In this document: positions 38,145 through 50,524 of the stretch, piece after piece
Numbering within the stretch: the stretch's first letter is position 1
Layout of the letters: the number at the start of each line of letters is the position of its first letter
Assembly (NCBI RefSeq): GCF_003576645.1
Contig: NC_044916.1
Span: 25,271,799-25,335,798, forward strand
Length of the DNA stretch: 64,000 nt
Source of the DNA: Ipomoea triloba
Taxonomy: Eukaryota > Streptophyta > Magnoliopsida > Solanales > Convolvulaceae
Direction: 5' to 3'
Translations under genes and position numbers: made by a program
The notes under the pieces: generated by a model
The model's input: only the letters and a program-made list of their open reading frames with translations
What the model was told of the DNA's origin: nothing
Database searches by the model: none

Positions 38145-38599
38145 TCTGCTGTTGATGTGAGTCATTAAAATTGCATTCACACAGCTTTGAATTACCTCTG
38201 CCATGTCTGTCTGTTCTTATTAGCCAAATGTAGATGGAGATTTCAGAATACTTTAGTTTGAACGTTGTAATTTATTTCCAGTACCATTTTCCTAGATATA
38301 TTCTACTTTGAGTATTGATTTGGTTGAAGTGTTAAAATATTGGAATGTTTTACAATATTGAATGGCAAGAATGTGGATTACAATAAAAAAGGAGGATGGC
38401 AAAAAGAGTTACAACTCCTTTGAATGGGGTGTATTAGTGAAGAAAATTAGGTTGCCTAGACCAATACATTTGAAAGATCTGCTGTGATTTGCCCAATGCT
38501 GACATGTGAAGAAAAATTACTAATCTTGTGTTCAGAACCCCCAACCAAATTCGTTAAACAGTTAGCTTGATAACCACAAACTTTTAAGTTTGACTCTTT
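38145..38599 (+). other. 3' UTR of OAT and flank
   Basis: No coding signal. The polyadenylation site is not identified; T-rich and AATAAA-like (CAATAAAAAA near 38380) stretches are present. Confidence 0.5.
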
Positions 38600-39045
38600 G
38601 TGGTGTTGGAGTTGTGTATTGGCCATCTTGATTTGCGTTGATTAGCTATGAGCAACTTAGATTGATTTACCTTATTGTGTTTCTTTGCCAGCTAGGACAT
38701 TAAGGTGGGCTCTAACCAGAGCGCACCTTTGGGTAGTGACAGATGAGGTGTGGGAGTTATTTATTGATTTTCTTGGTTTGAGCTGACCAGTTATGAGCAA
38801 CATATATTGATTTATCTCCTTATAATCCTTTGCTGATTAGGATCATAAGACGGGAGGACCTTTGGGTAGTGAAAGATGAGGTGTGGGAGTTGTCTATTGG
38901 TCTTATTGGTTTGAACAGATCAGTTATGAATAACCTAGACTGATTTATCTCCTTACGGTCCTTTGCTGATTAGGATCATACGATATTAAGATGGGCTCCT
39001 CCCAGAGTGCACCTTCAGGTAGCAATAGATGGGGTGAGGAGCAGT
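38600..39045. repeat. tandem repeat, about three units of 130-150 bp
   Basis: The series TTGGTTTGA, CAGTTATGA, TTGATTTATCTCCTTA, TTTGCTGATTAGGATCATA, CACCTTTGGGTAGTG and GATGAGGTGTGGGAGTT recurs in order, with 132 bp between two GTGTGGGAG sites (38749, 38881). Units are diverged and no frame is shared. Minisatellite just downstream of OAT. Confidence 0.85.
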
Positions 39046-39825
39046 ATGTTTGTGACTGTCACATGACTCCAGAAATGGCTGTCTGAATTATGTTAAAACA
39101 TGTTTCTTGTGGTCCATGTCTGGTTTTCTGTGTCAACATGGTTGTCTCCAAACCACAGGGCTACCCAAAGCTTTCACTTCAGCTCTACCCTCTGCCTTCT
39201 ACTTTCAATCCTCTCTGTTTCAAGATGCATGGAAATTTTATCATATATCCATGCTGTGAGAGATCTTTTTAATCAATTAATGCACTCTCTGATACACAGT
39301 TTTTAAATTGTTTTGGGCAGGGAGTGAAACAAGTGGGCAAGCATGCTGCTTGCAGCTATTTCAAATCAGGGAGGCAAGAAATATATTATTGTCTCATTGT
39401 CTAGGGCTTGTAGCTTTTAGACATGACTCATCTTCTACTTCTCTTTTTGGACTCATTTATATTTCAACTCCAAGTAGGTGTGATGTCTTGATTACTCATT
39501 TGTGGAGGCCTATTATAGGAAACTACTACTTGTACTTTCAAATTATACTCACAAATTGTACTCCCTCTCACAAAATGCTGATGTTGACATTTTTCTTGGG
39601 GCTTACAGGATGAAGATAACTAATCATTTATTACCATGTCAGGGAGTAAAAGTGAGGGAGTAGAAAAATGGAGTACATGTAATAGAACTTTTTATTATTT
39701 TGATACAAATTTACTTATAGTATACTGTCAATTTATTTTTGGACCAGAACTCACCTAGCATGATGGATTCATAATTTGTCAAGAATTTTGTAAAGTTTTG
39801 TTGAGTCATATTAGGTGGGCAAATT
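39046..39825. other. intergenic, nothing recognised
   Basis: Short frames of up to about 100 codons occur, but none has a recognisable product or splice structure. Confidence 0.6.
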
Positions 39826-40030
39826 ATATTGTGGACCATTAATAAATGTTTATTTTTAATATATTAAATGTATATTATTTGTATTTTGAAGGTTCATTAT
39901 TTTGTATATTACCAAATAATGAATCTTTTGTGCTCAAATAATGTATATTCAAAAAATGAATAAAATGTATTAAAAACGCACCTGTTAGTGGTCCACCTTT
40001 TAAACCATGGTCCATGACATAATGATTGCA
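39826..40030. mobile_element. TGGACCA-family MITE
   Basis: Ends contain ATTGTGGACCA on the left and CCATGGTCCATGACATAATG on the right. The interior consists of inverted AAATAATG and TATATTAAA motifs. One of a family with members at about 40070, 41769, 42405 and 61776. Confidence 0.65.
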
Positions 40031-40069
40031 TTAGGTGGAAGTGTGAAAGAGCAACATCTTTTATTCTCA

Positions 40070-40292
40070 ATTATTATTGTGTGGACCATATTATCAAATA
40101 ATGTACATTCAATATAAAAATAATGTACTTTTATTATATTAAAAATGTACATTGTATCCAGGTGATGTACATTATTTGTGTACTGAATGTACATTGTACA
40201 TTATATTGTTTAATGTATATTCAGTATACAAATAATGTATATTTAGTATATTAAAAATGTACTTTTTGTTATGGTCTACACAATAATTTGTC
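40070..40292. mobile_element. TGGACCA-family MITE
   Basis: TTATTGTGTGGACCA on the left, GGTCTACACAATAATTTG on the right, with AAATAATGTAC/GTACATTATTT motifs facing each other inside. Confidence 0.75.
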
Positions 40293-41067
40293 CTTTTTTC
40301 TTGCCCTCCTTTCTCTCTTAGTTGGCACTTCAAAAACTCAATAGGTACAGTTTTTTTTTTTTCTTTTTGAAAACAGGTTTTTAGTTACAACCAAACAGAT
40401 TAATCTTTGAATAAGTTTCATGTGAGATATGACGTACAATACTTTTTAGTTAAAATATATTACTTTTTCATGAGGTCATAAAAAAACATTCCATTTTAAC
40501 AAAAGTATTACACATATTATGTGAAATGGCCTTACATAAGATTAATGAACTCTTCATCTTTGCACGGACAACTCAATTAATTCTTATGTGATAGATTGTA
40601 AGTAAGGACACAAAATCGAGACTTAATAGCCATAATATAAGAGACCGAGAGTTACATCCAATGCGCTGTACCTATATAATATTTACCTAACTATTTGGTT
40701 GGCTGTATACACTTCTACTACTACTGTACTACTGTATCATATTGCTGCCTAGACGCCTAGTTTACTACACTGTATATGCATTATATATGGGAGATTTTTT
40801 TTTTTTTCAATATTGATTGACATTAATACTTTTTGTATAATTATGTATGCTTTTGAAATTATATTATATCCTCTAAGCTTGTTTTCATAATACCTAGTAT
40901 AACTTAAAACTTAAAAGTATACATGATCGTATTTGATACAAAAGATATCTGCATGACCAACATTATTATTTTATAGGGCTCAGACAAAGTAAAAACATGA
41001 GCCCTTAATATATGAAGTTAGTGCATGTATATATATTTTTTAAAAAACTTAATTAAAAGATAACTTT
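40293..41067. other. intergenic, nothing recognised
   Basis: AT-rich; only short random frames. Confidence 0.6.
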
Positions 41068-41694
41068 GAATTTTTGGGTCAAAGTACCTACAAGGTTCCT
41101 GTATTACATTGTTTTTGTTCAATTTAGTCTTTTTACCTTTATTTTGTTCAATTTAATCCTTATGCTTTAAAAAATGCAATTAAGGACAATAGTTAACGGT
41201 GTTAATATTACCATCAAATCGGCTTAGCTTACGTGGCATTGATATCACTGTCAGATCATGATATTTATATTCAACTCATATATTACTTTATAAATATTTA
41301 GAATTAATTATTTTTACCACTAATATATTACATTAATATATTCAAAATAAATAATTACAACTCTGCTTTCAATAAGATTTGAACACTTGATGTCAACATG
41401 TTTGTAATTATTTATTTTGGACATATTAATGTAATATATTGGTGGTAAAAATAATTAATTTTAAATATTTATAAAATAATATATGAGTTAGAATATAAAT
41501 ATTTTGATATGCAGTTATAATATTAGCACCACGTAAGCTAAGTTAACGGTAATATTATCACCGTTAACTATTATCCTTAATTGTTCCATTTTTTTAAAAT
41601 ATAAAGACTAAATAAAACAAAATAAAGATACAAGTACTAAATTGAACAAAACACTATAGTAAAAGGATCTCATAGGTACTTTGTCTGAATTTTT
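41068..41694. mobile_element. full-length palindromic foldback MITE
   Basis: The two halves are inverted copies over nearly the whole 627 bp. The left arm runs to about 41358, the right from about 41402, leaving a loop of about 42 nt. Matching blocks include TTGTTCAATTTAGT, TATTTTGTT, ATAGTTAACGGT and TTAGCTTACGTGG at the flanks, and ATAATTATTT with TATTACATTAATAT near the loop. Confidence 0.85.
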
Positions 41695-41768
41695 GTCAAC
41701 ATATAAATATTTTAAACTTTATTATAAAAAAAAAACTTTTGGGACAAGCATGGGAGTGATACGATCAT

Positions 41769-42002
41769 TATTGCATGGACCATAGTCCACATAGCTGTGT
41801 GGACCATAAATAAAAAGTACATTTTTAATATACTAAAAGTACATTATTTTTGTACATAAAATACATTATTTTAGGGTACATTATTTTTGTATTGAAGGTG
41901 CATTATTTTATAGTACTATAAAATAATGCATCTTTAGTACAAAAATAATGTACCTTCAGTACAAAAATAATATACCTTATGTTCATGGTCCACGCAATAA
42001 TT
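41769..42002. mobile_element. TGGACCA-family MITE
   Basis: Starts ATTATTGCATGGACCATAGT and ends TCATGGTCCACGCAATAATT. The centre TTTTATAGTACTATAAAA is a perfect palindrome and the arms carry repeated GTACATTATTTTTGTA. Confidence 0.85.
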
Positions 42003-42009
42003 TGCCTGG

Positions 42010-42370
42010 AGTAGTGTCTGATAGGGAATATTTCCCGGGTTTGACCTCCCTTTACGGTCTTGCCCTCGCTTTGTAGTCGAGTCGGGGTCAAACGTTTGGG
42101 TCAAAGGTCTTATAGTCAAAGCTGATTTTCTAGGCCTATAAAAAGGCTATTAGACCCAAGTAAAAGGGAGTTCTGCATTCTCTCTCTCTCAATTCTCTAA
42201 GGAATTAATTACGGAGTATAAAGGCTCTCAAGCCAATTTGCTGCTATCTTCTCTCTTTATTTTCTATATGCAATTTCATACAATTTTGCTACGTGTTCTA
42301 TACATACCGAAGAGATGAAGGAATTAATCCATATCAGTGTCCATTCAAGTTTTGGGCCCTGTATGAAGTT
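42010..42370 (+). mobile_element. possible solo LTR
   Basis: A more GC-balanced block opening near TGATAGGGAATATTTCCC, with TATA-like CCTATAAAAAGG at about 42137 followed by a C/T-rich leader (TTCTCTCTCTCTC), as in LTR promoters. No paired LTR, primer site or target duplication was found. Confidence 0.4.
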
Positions 42371-42404
42371 TAAATTAATTCAATATTCTCTAATGTATAT
42401 GGCA

Positions 42405-42668
42405 AATTATTGCATGGACCACGGTCCACATAGCTGTGTGGACCAAAAATAAAAAGTACATTATTTTTATACTGAAGGTACATTATTTTTGTACTGTAGG
42501 TACATTATTTGACAGTATATATCAAATAATGTACCTTCAGTACAAAAATAATGTACCCTAAAATAATGTACCTACAGTATAAAAATAATGTACCTTTAGT
42601 ACAAAAATAATGTACTTTTTATTTTTGGTCCACACAGCTGTGTGGACCATGGTCCATGCAATAATGAT
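42405..42668. mobile_element. TGGACCA-family MITE, best preserved copy
   Basis: ATTATTGCATGGACCACGGT at the left mirrors ACCATGGTCCATGCAATAAT at the right. CACAGCTGTGTGGACC and its complement lie next inside, then facing arrays of GTACATTATTTTTGTA. The whole element can fold into one hairpin. Confidence 0.88.
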
Positions 42669-42786
42669 TGAATATATATCTATTAATTGAATTATTATAT
42701 CAAATGATTGTAATGATTAAGTGGATATTAAATAATAATTTTGAAGTCATGAGTTCAAATCTTAATTTGACCATATAATTATTTTT

Positions 42787-43613
42787 TTGAAAAAAATGTA
42801 ATTTTAGTTCCTAAATTGTTCATTGCTAGCGATTTTAGTTTATAACTTTTTACCATGACAATATACACCCCTAGCTCTTCAAAGAAGTTGTATTTTTAAC
42901 CCCTAGAGGCCTAGAGCAACAAAACTATTACTCCCTCTGTCCCATTTACTATTTATTGGTCAAATCAACTCTTTCTTTATTGCTTGTTTTTTTTAGTAAT
43001 TTTTTTTATTTTTAAATTTAATTTTTTGTGTTTAATTGTACTTTTAATGTAGTTTCTAAATATATAAATTTTATATATTAATATTAAACTTAATATTATG
43101 AAAAATTAGATTAAAAATAACTTTACTCAAGTCTTGTTAAACGAATCAGACAACCAAAATGGAACGGAGGTAGTAAATTCTATTAAAATTTTACTTAATA
43201 CATGAATATTTCAAAATTTATTATCTTTATTCTTTATAACATTGCTAGTTTTGGTATTTCATATGCAAAATAGATATTTAACAATATTCTTCCCTAGATT
43301 TTTCATTTTCAATTGCGGCATATCATCCCTATTTTTCATACATGACTCTGTTAAAAGCGTGTTTTTTATTTTACAAATAAAATATCGAGACTAAACAAGA
43401 TTATAATTAAAGAAGAAACATTAAAAAGTACTAAAATATCCATGTACTAAGTAAAATTTTAATAGAGTTTAATAGTTTTGTTGCTTCAGGAGTTAAAACT
43501 GTAACTTTTTCGAAAAGTTAGGGGTGTATGTATTGCAACGGTAAAAAATTAAGAATTAAAATCGATAGTAAAGAACAATTGAGGGACTAAAATTACATTT
43601 TTTTAAACTTCTT
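42787..43613. mobile_element. foldback element with about 145-bp inverted repeats
   Basis: Left arm about 42787-42935, right arm about 43465-43613. They share AATGTAATTTTAGT, ATTGTTC, CACCCCTA, TTTTTACC/GGTAAAAA and CAACAAAACTATTA, inverted. The centre is AT-rich and non-coding. Confidence 0.8.
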
Positions 43614-44763
43614 AAAAAAAAATAAAAAAATAAAGCTAGGGATCGGAGCCCCTTCCAACATTGGGCCCTAGGCGGGTTCCCAACTCGCCAACACTTAAGG
43701 CTGGGCCTAGGTATTTGTGCCAATCACTACCTTATATATAAGATAACCTATGTAAATTTACATGCATTTAATAAATTTTGAAAAAATGGTCAAATAGGCG
43801 CTTAAATTTTATGCAAAAAAGTAATAATACCCATGAACTTTAAAAAGTTACAATTAAATACTTAACTTGTCAATTTGACGTAATTAAACCAAATAATCAC
43901 TTACTAAAAGATACAGGTAAAAATGCTAACACAATAAACTAATTAAATTAAAATTTGTAAAAAAAAAAAGAAAACCACTGATAGAGAAGCCATGGCGACT
44001 TCTTTGTCTCCATCACCTGGACAAAGAAGTTAACCTTCTTTTTAAAATTATTTGTTTTCCAAAGACCTTGTGGTCTAATGAAGTACAAGTGTTTATTATT
44101 TGTTATTTTTTCATATTGTACGTTGGTGTTAAGATATCTGATCTAAGGGCTCTCAAAGATACTTTTTAGGGTTAGTATGCAAGGCAAAATAACGGATGGT
44201 TTGACTTTATACACTAACAAAATGTTTGGTTCATGAAATAGGAGCACGAAAGAAAGTTTCTATGCTATACAATTCAAATGTTCTTAACATTAGTATTGGG
44301 TGTATACTAGTGCGAACCCAAATTCTTTTTTTTTTTAATGTGGGACAAAGGCTCTTAAAGAGTCTTCCATATTTCATTTTTCCTAACTCAAGTGGGTATA
44401 CTTTGAAAATTAATTTATCATTTACCCATTATTCGTTTTGAGTGTATAATTATATTGAATTAAACCTGTCACTTAGGAGAACTCAAATCCACTCGTTTTG
44501 GCCAAATTCAAATCAAAAGTGAAACCACTTATAACTTTGGTTGAAAATGATGATTTTACATATCAAAATAGCTAACTTTCCAACATATACAAATGTAGAT
44601 AATTTATTAGAACCAATGAGCTAGAGTTTTGGAGGAAGTTATGATTGTTTATCTTTGGAGTCGGTGATAATTGTATATTTTGGACTATTAATAATTGTGT
44701 ATTTTGCCTCTTTGTATGGACTCTCAAGTAGGAGCTAGATACTCAACTTGATAGTCATTAATT
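43614..44763. other. intergenic with a SINE head fragment
   Basis: AAGACCTTGTGGTCTAATGA at about 44062-44081 resembles the A-box head of the SINEs here but lacks a body. 43640-43735 is a short GC-rich patch of unknown origin. No gene seen. Confidence 0.55.
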
Positions 44764-44912
44764 AGGGTGGACAATTCGATTCAGTTTATTTGAGCCGAAT
44801 CAAACTGTACCAAAGCGAACTAGTAATATGCAGAAAAATTGAACGGTTCAAATTTTTTTTTTTAAATTTAATGATTTAGTAAAAATCGAACCGAACAAGA
44901 TATCATTTGGTT

Positions 44913-44951
<39 letters not shown>

Positions 44952-45355
44952 GAAGTAAATCTAAGTCTCTTGATGTCTACTTTGTTGTTCAGTTCTTATT
45001 CTTACTGGTATCTCTTAAATTTTTTATTTGATTTCTTTATAGTTTGTTCTCTACTTTGCAGTTTTTGTTATTTGCTGCAATTGTTCTTTAACTCATAATT
45101 ACTTAGTAGTATGTTTGAACTTTGAATTGCTATTTTGTTATATAATGTTTAGATTTTGGATATAGATTATATGATTATGTGAATATATATTGTTTGGTAG
45201 TATGTTCAGGAAATTAAGAAATGTTAAAATTTGGGGATCTTAAATCGAATCGAATTAAATCCGAACTGAAACTGAACCAAACTCTAATGTTAAATCGAGT
45301 GGTTTAATTTTTCTAAAACCGAAAAGATTGTATCGAAGCTTGAAATGCCCACCCC
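44764..45355. mobile_element. hAT-like MITE
   Basis: Left end TAGGGTGGACAATTCGATTC; right end, reversed, TAGGGGTGGGCATTTCAAGC. This TAGGGGTGGGCA type is typical of plant hAT MITEs. Sub-terminal blocks with AATCGAACCGAA/GAATCGAATT also face each other. (AAT)n at 44914-44951. No certain 8-bp duplication was found. Confidence 0.65.
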
Positions 45356-45619
45356 TACTAATAACACTGAAATATTGGTCCCAACAAGGCTTTTATATGC
45401 TTGGGTCGAATTGAGGGTATAATAATCTCATTTGTCTGAGCTAATAATGCATGGATAATAACCCTAACATACACACACAAACACACTCATGTGTATGAAC
45501 ATGCCCCAAACAAAGATCAGCTGATTGATTTATCCAAAGAGAAATAAGAGAGTAGAACAGCCAAGTATGCAATTTGCTTTAATTTGTTGTAAATAAATAC
45601 ACTCATGCCTGCTTAATCT

Positions 45620-45760
45620 AGCATGAAGTAACTCTCCCACATGGAAAGTCATGGGTTCAAGTATCAGTAGAAAGGTATTAACTCTTGACTCTTTGTGTTT
45701 TAGTAGGTTGAGAAAGTAATTTAACCTTCTGTCAATACATGCTTTAAAAAAGGGTACGTG
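45620..45760 (+). mobile_element. SINE remnant, plus strand
   Basis: ATGGGTTCAAGTATCAG (B-box-like) is followed by GACTCTTTGTGTTTTAGTAG and GTTGAGAAAGTA, the body shared with the SINEs at 18008 and 59953. The A-box head is missing. Confidence 0.6.
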
Positions 45761-47027
45761 AGACCTCTAAATTATTTATCACTTTTTTAAGCGTCCGTGA
45801 CAGACCCAAAAGAGCATGTGAGAGGAGATAACTCATGATAACTCAGTGACATATCAGACATGGTCAAATGCTTGTACATTCAAGGGATCTGTCAGTTTTA
45901 GACATTATATTACATAATTATATTCTCACACCATATTATTACTGTCGAGTTTTGAACCTTATCTCAAATACTGACTATTAAACTATTGTATTAAACCCCA
46001 CTTTCAAAATCAGGCTGCAATTAAAATATTTCTTTTTTAAAATAAAATATGTAACAACATAGAAAACATATATTCCTGGAGGATTGTGCAAAACACATGA
46101 CGTTGGGTGGGAGTTTAATGTCAAAAAAGGAACATTAAAAATTGTTTGAGAGTTCACTACTACTCCCAAATCCTAATAGGGGTATACATACGTGCGCCCC
46201 TCCGTCGGCTGCCACCTATCTTCGTCCGCCGCCGCCGCCCGGAGCTGATGATTGGCGTCGCCGCCATTCTAGTTAACCTCGATCCTAGGTAAACTAAACT
46301 AGGAGAGATCGATCAGATCATGCGGGGGCCATTTGACTGCCCTCTTGACCAAACAAAAGATCATCATCGTCAATTGTTTATGTACTAAAATTGTTGAGTG
46401 CCCCCACAGAGTCTCCAAGGCCAAATCAAATTGCATTCTCATCTCCCATATGTACCTGGTCTTACATATTACTAAGGTCTGAGTTCATTTTGAATTGTTA
46501 TTTTTCTTGAAACTGTATGGTGTCAGAAAATCTTTGGTTTGAGGTCATCATCATATTTGGTTGGTTACAAATTACGTTGTAGCAGCTAGACAAACCTCCC
46601 CAATTTCTGACTATGCTTATTGTCAGCTACACTTCCTCCTATTTGTGAGGAATCACTGAACACGCGTCCCACGGATAAACTTATAGGGACCAATATTTTT
46701 TGTTAAAATTACATCGCAATATACATGACATTACGTGTCAAAGACCTTGTGATCAAGCGACGTAACTTTTCAAAATAAAAGGTTTCAAGTTTGAATTAAT
46801 CCTAGTGATATATAGACCGATACTAGATTGTAATAGAATAGTAGTACTTAAAAATATATGACATTGTAATTAATAAGTATATTTCATTTTTAATAGAGAT
46901 AGATTCGTCCAATTCATACTAACGTAACCAATGAACAAAAAAAGATTTTATTAAAAAATTGACCAACACTTTACGCTTTAATTGGACTGGCCCGGTACGG
47001 TGTAAATTCGAATTGACCGGCATTTCA

Positions 47028-47066
<39 letters not shown>

Positions 47067-47974
47067 AATCTGAAATGACCAAATTCAAATTTTTATTTTA
47101 AAAATTTATGTAACACGCTATAAATAAACTCTTGAATTGCATAACGAAAGGCGAAAACAATAAATAGATAAGAGAGTTTTTAGAAAACATATTTGATTGA
47201 AGTTGGTCTACTAATTAACTTCTATGTTGAGGGTAGAAGAAGAAGGCACACTATAATCGAAATTCGAAAGACATAGGTCAAACATCAATTTTAAGTTAAA
47301 AAAAGAGGAGTAATTTTGTCCAAATGTTTTTTTCTCTCTAAAATCCATGAAATTGAAATTCCAATGGGAGGCATGAAATTCTAATTCCATGAAAATGAGG
47401 GAATTTCAATTCCGCAGAATTACAATTCCTTCCAACCAAACAAAGGAATTTACTTGACTTCGGACTTATGTGGGAATGAAATTGTAATATCGTCCAACCA
47501 AAACCGTAAAGTTGGAAATGGTAGTATGTTTAATTATTTGAGAATAGAATATAGATCATCATATGATCACCTAGCCTGCGGCTTCCATCTACAATTCTGT
47601 GAGGATATACAGACATTAAAATAAATATATATCCTCCTCATACCTAAGCAAAGTGCATGACCAGATTCAGGTAGCAGCCACAAAGATTTAGTTTGAAACT
47701 CATCAACATCTATGGCATCAAATCAACAAAATTTCCTATATTCTAGGAACACTTCAATTGTTTATACATGTATTATGAGAACACAATATTATTTGCACAT
47801 AAAGTTTTGCCCACAAATCTTGATACGAATTTATAATTTTCTTTTTAAATATTTATTGATCAGTTATGAAATAGTCGAATTCACTACAAAAATAATCAAA
47901 TAACATTGCATGTAAACATTATAAGACACTAGGTCAAACTCTAAACAAAAAAGTTTTATGATTTTTTTTTTAGT
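45761..47974. other. intergenic, with a CG-rich patch and a SINE-like head
   Basis: 46190-46275 is unusually CG-rich (CCGCCGCCGCC), see findings. CAAAGACCTTGTGATCAAGC at 46740-46759 with GGTTTCAAGTTTGA downstream resembles a SINE head. (ATT)n at 47029-47065. No intact gene. Confidence 0.55.
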
Positions 47975-48955
47975 CTCATGACTATTACGTTAATTCAACA
48001 CTTGGTCCCAATTGTTATTTTTGTTACTCTTGGTGCACTGGCTTTCATATTTCTTTTTTCACAGTTGATCTTTTGGACCAAATTTTAATAGGAACTAATT
48101 GAAATTTGTTAGGAACTATGTATATTGTATTTGATGAGGCTATGTATACAATATTAAGCATTTTTAGAAACCCAACATGTTTGTATTATTAGACCTTATC
48201 TCAAATGATTTATATATACAAACAAACGTATTGTTTGGGATTGAGTCTCACTAGCGACAGTGTGAGAATAACCTCTCAAAGTGAAGGGGGCTTCTTGTGC
48301 GCAATTAGTAAAAGTCTAGTCTCTGTGTTCAGTTAAGTTACCATGATTTACATCCTCCCAGATGCTTTGTCGGGCCGGGGCGTGGGGCCCCTTGAGGTTG
48401 GGGATTCAACCTTTTGGGAGAAGATAAAACATTAAAAATATTGAGATACAAACAACGGAAGATTTGTTGATTAACAGACCTAGACATAATCGACAGACCA
48501 CTCTAACAAAAGTCTTGGGATATTAGTGTTGGGCAGCGGCGACTCGGAGAGCGAGTCCAATATCCTACCATCGAAACATGACGCTGATGACTATTACACA
48601 AATATAAGAAAATAAAGTTGCGCATTTGCTATTAGCTATAACTTTTGGCATAGTTATGAAAACTTGATCCGTTGTGCACTAAGTGTACTTATCTTTCAAA
48701 ATGATTTTTTAAAAGTCTATTCAACCCTCTCCTTCTAAATAATTATTTATTTGGGACCAACAAATTTATAACATTTGAAGTTTAGAACCAACATTGCAAA
48801 AATGTTGAAGTCAATATGGTTCTCAATTGAAGTATCAAATGCGGTGAAAAATAAAAAAAGAACAAAGATCAAATGTGACAAAAAATAAAAGTCACACTGC
48901 GATCTAAATGTGACAAAAATTGTAGTGTGTTACGTTAATAGTTGTGGGATTAAAA
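47975..48955. mobile_element. possible foldback element
   Basis: AGTCTCATGACTATTACGTT on the left faces TTACGTTAATAGTTGTGGGA on the right, with weaker pairing further in (TTGGTCCCAATT, TTTGGGACCAA). A GC-rich stretch (48360-48420, GGCCGGGGCGTGGGGCCCC) and a SINE-like piece lie inside. Confidence 0.45.
48580..48680 (+). mobile_element. SINE-like remnant
   Basis: TGACTATTACACAAATATAA and AGCTATAACTTTTGGCATAG recur at about 52345-52500 and, inverted, near 62090-62150. The TTGGCATAGT start resembles a polymerase III A box. Confidence 0.5.
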
Positions 48956-49424
48956 GAGAAAAAAATAATAATTTTTTGTGCTTAAGTAGAATTGCTGTCC
49001 CTTTCCATTTTATAACTTGACAAAGTGTTTTTTTTTTTTAATAAAGTATATGTACCAAAAAAGTAGCTATTTACAAATTATTTTTAAAAAAATGTATAAC
49101 GTAACATAATATTATATGACATCGTAACAAATCTTCTATTTGAAATACTCCGTACAATTTATCAATGGTCAAACATGCAAGAGTGAGTCTTATGTGAGAT
49201 CGCCGGTGTAATATTTTAAAATCAAAATATAATATTATGGGTGTGTTTGGTTCATGGGGGTTAGACACAGTGACGGAGCTTCCCTGGGGGCAGTGGGGGC
49301 ACCTGCCCCCACTCACCCCACCCCCACCCCATATATAGCTTTGTATGTATATATGTATATATATACCTGTTTTAGATATAAATATATAAAAACAGATGCA
49401 TTAAACAAAGTGTAAGCTAGACAA

Positions 49425-49635
49425 GATGGTAAAATTGTGTGTTCGAATCCTATGGAAGCACAATTGCTTATGCGAATCCTGTAGCTTCTTTAGTGAATTT
49501 TTTATGGTATATATATATAATAGATTAATATACACAAGATGTTAGGTTGACTAGTTGGTAGATGTATTCTTATTCTAAGAGAGGTTATGGCCTTATGAGG
49601 TTCAAATCCCTTATTGCTTCAAAAAAGTTTTATGA
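49425..49635 (+). repeat. two tRNA-like (A/B-box) stretches inside the hAT element
   Basis: First: AGACAAGATGGTAAAATTGT then GTGTTCGAATCCT. Second: TTGACTAGTTGGTAGATG then GAGGTTCAAATCCC. Box spacing is right for polymerase III promoters, but neither folds as an obvious full tRNA. Probably old SINE heads. Confidence 0.5.
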
Positions 49636-49637
49636 AT

Positions 49638-49680
<43 letters not shown>

Positions 49681-49684
<4 letters not shown>

Positions 49685-49977
49685 GAGATATGTAATTTAT
49701 AATTTGTTTTCTATTTGAATTAATTTATCAAATAAATTATGTTTCATATTTTGTTATAAATATTTTTATAAAGTTTTGATATGTTTTATTTATCGCCTAT
49801 ATCCAACAATATTTATGATATATATATATATATATATATATAATATGAGATATGTAATTTATAATTTGTTTTCTATTTGAATTAATTTATCAAATAAATT
49901 ATGTTTCATATTTTGTTATAAATATTTTTATAAAGTTTTGATATGTTTTATTTATCGCCTATATCCAACAATATTTA

Positions 49978-50036
<59 letters not shown>

Positions 50037-50173
50037 ATATGAGATATGTAATTTATAATTTGTTTTCTATTTGAATTAATTTATCAAATAAATTATGTTT
50101 CATATTTTGTTATAAATATTTTTATAAATTTTTTATATGTTTTATTTTTCGTCTATATCCAACAATATTTATG

Positions 50174-50212
<39 letters not shown>

Positions 50213-50349
50213 ATATGAGATATGTAATTTATAATTTGTTTTCTATTTGAATTAATTTATCAAATAAATTATGTTTCATATTTTGTTATAAATATTTTTA
50301 TAAATTTTTTATATGTTTTATTTTTCGTCTATATCCAACAATATTTATG

Positions 50350-50386
<37 letters not shown>

Positions 50387-50524
50387 ATATGAGATATGTA
50401 ATTTATAATTTGTTTTCTATTTGAATTAATTTATCAAATAAATTATGTTTCATATTTTGTTATAAATATTTTTATAAAGTTTTGATATGTTTTATTTATC
50501 GCCTATATCCAACAATATTTATGA
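49681..50524. repeat. tandem array, five units of 162-194 bp
   Basis: ATATGAGATATGTAATTTAT starts units at 49681, 49843, 50037, 50213 and 50387. About 135 bp of each unit is almost identical; the remainder is a (TA)n run of changing length, which explains the varying period. Units 1, 2 and 5 have TTTGATATG/TTTATCGCC; units 3 and 4 share TTTTATATG/TTTTTCGTC. Confidence 0.95.

Noticed and set aside
48360..48420. Ribosomal DNA fragment, from GGCCGGGGCGTGGGGCCCC
   Set aside because: Only this short GC-rich stretch; the flanks do not resemble rRNA genes.
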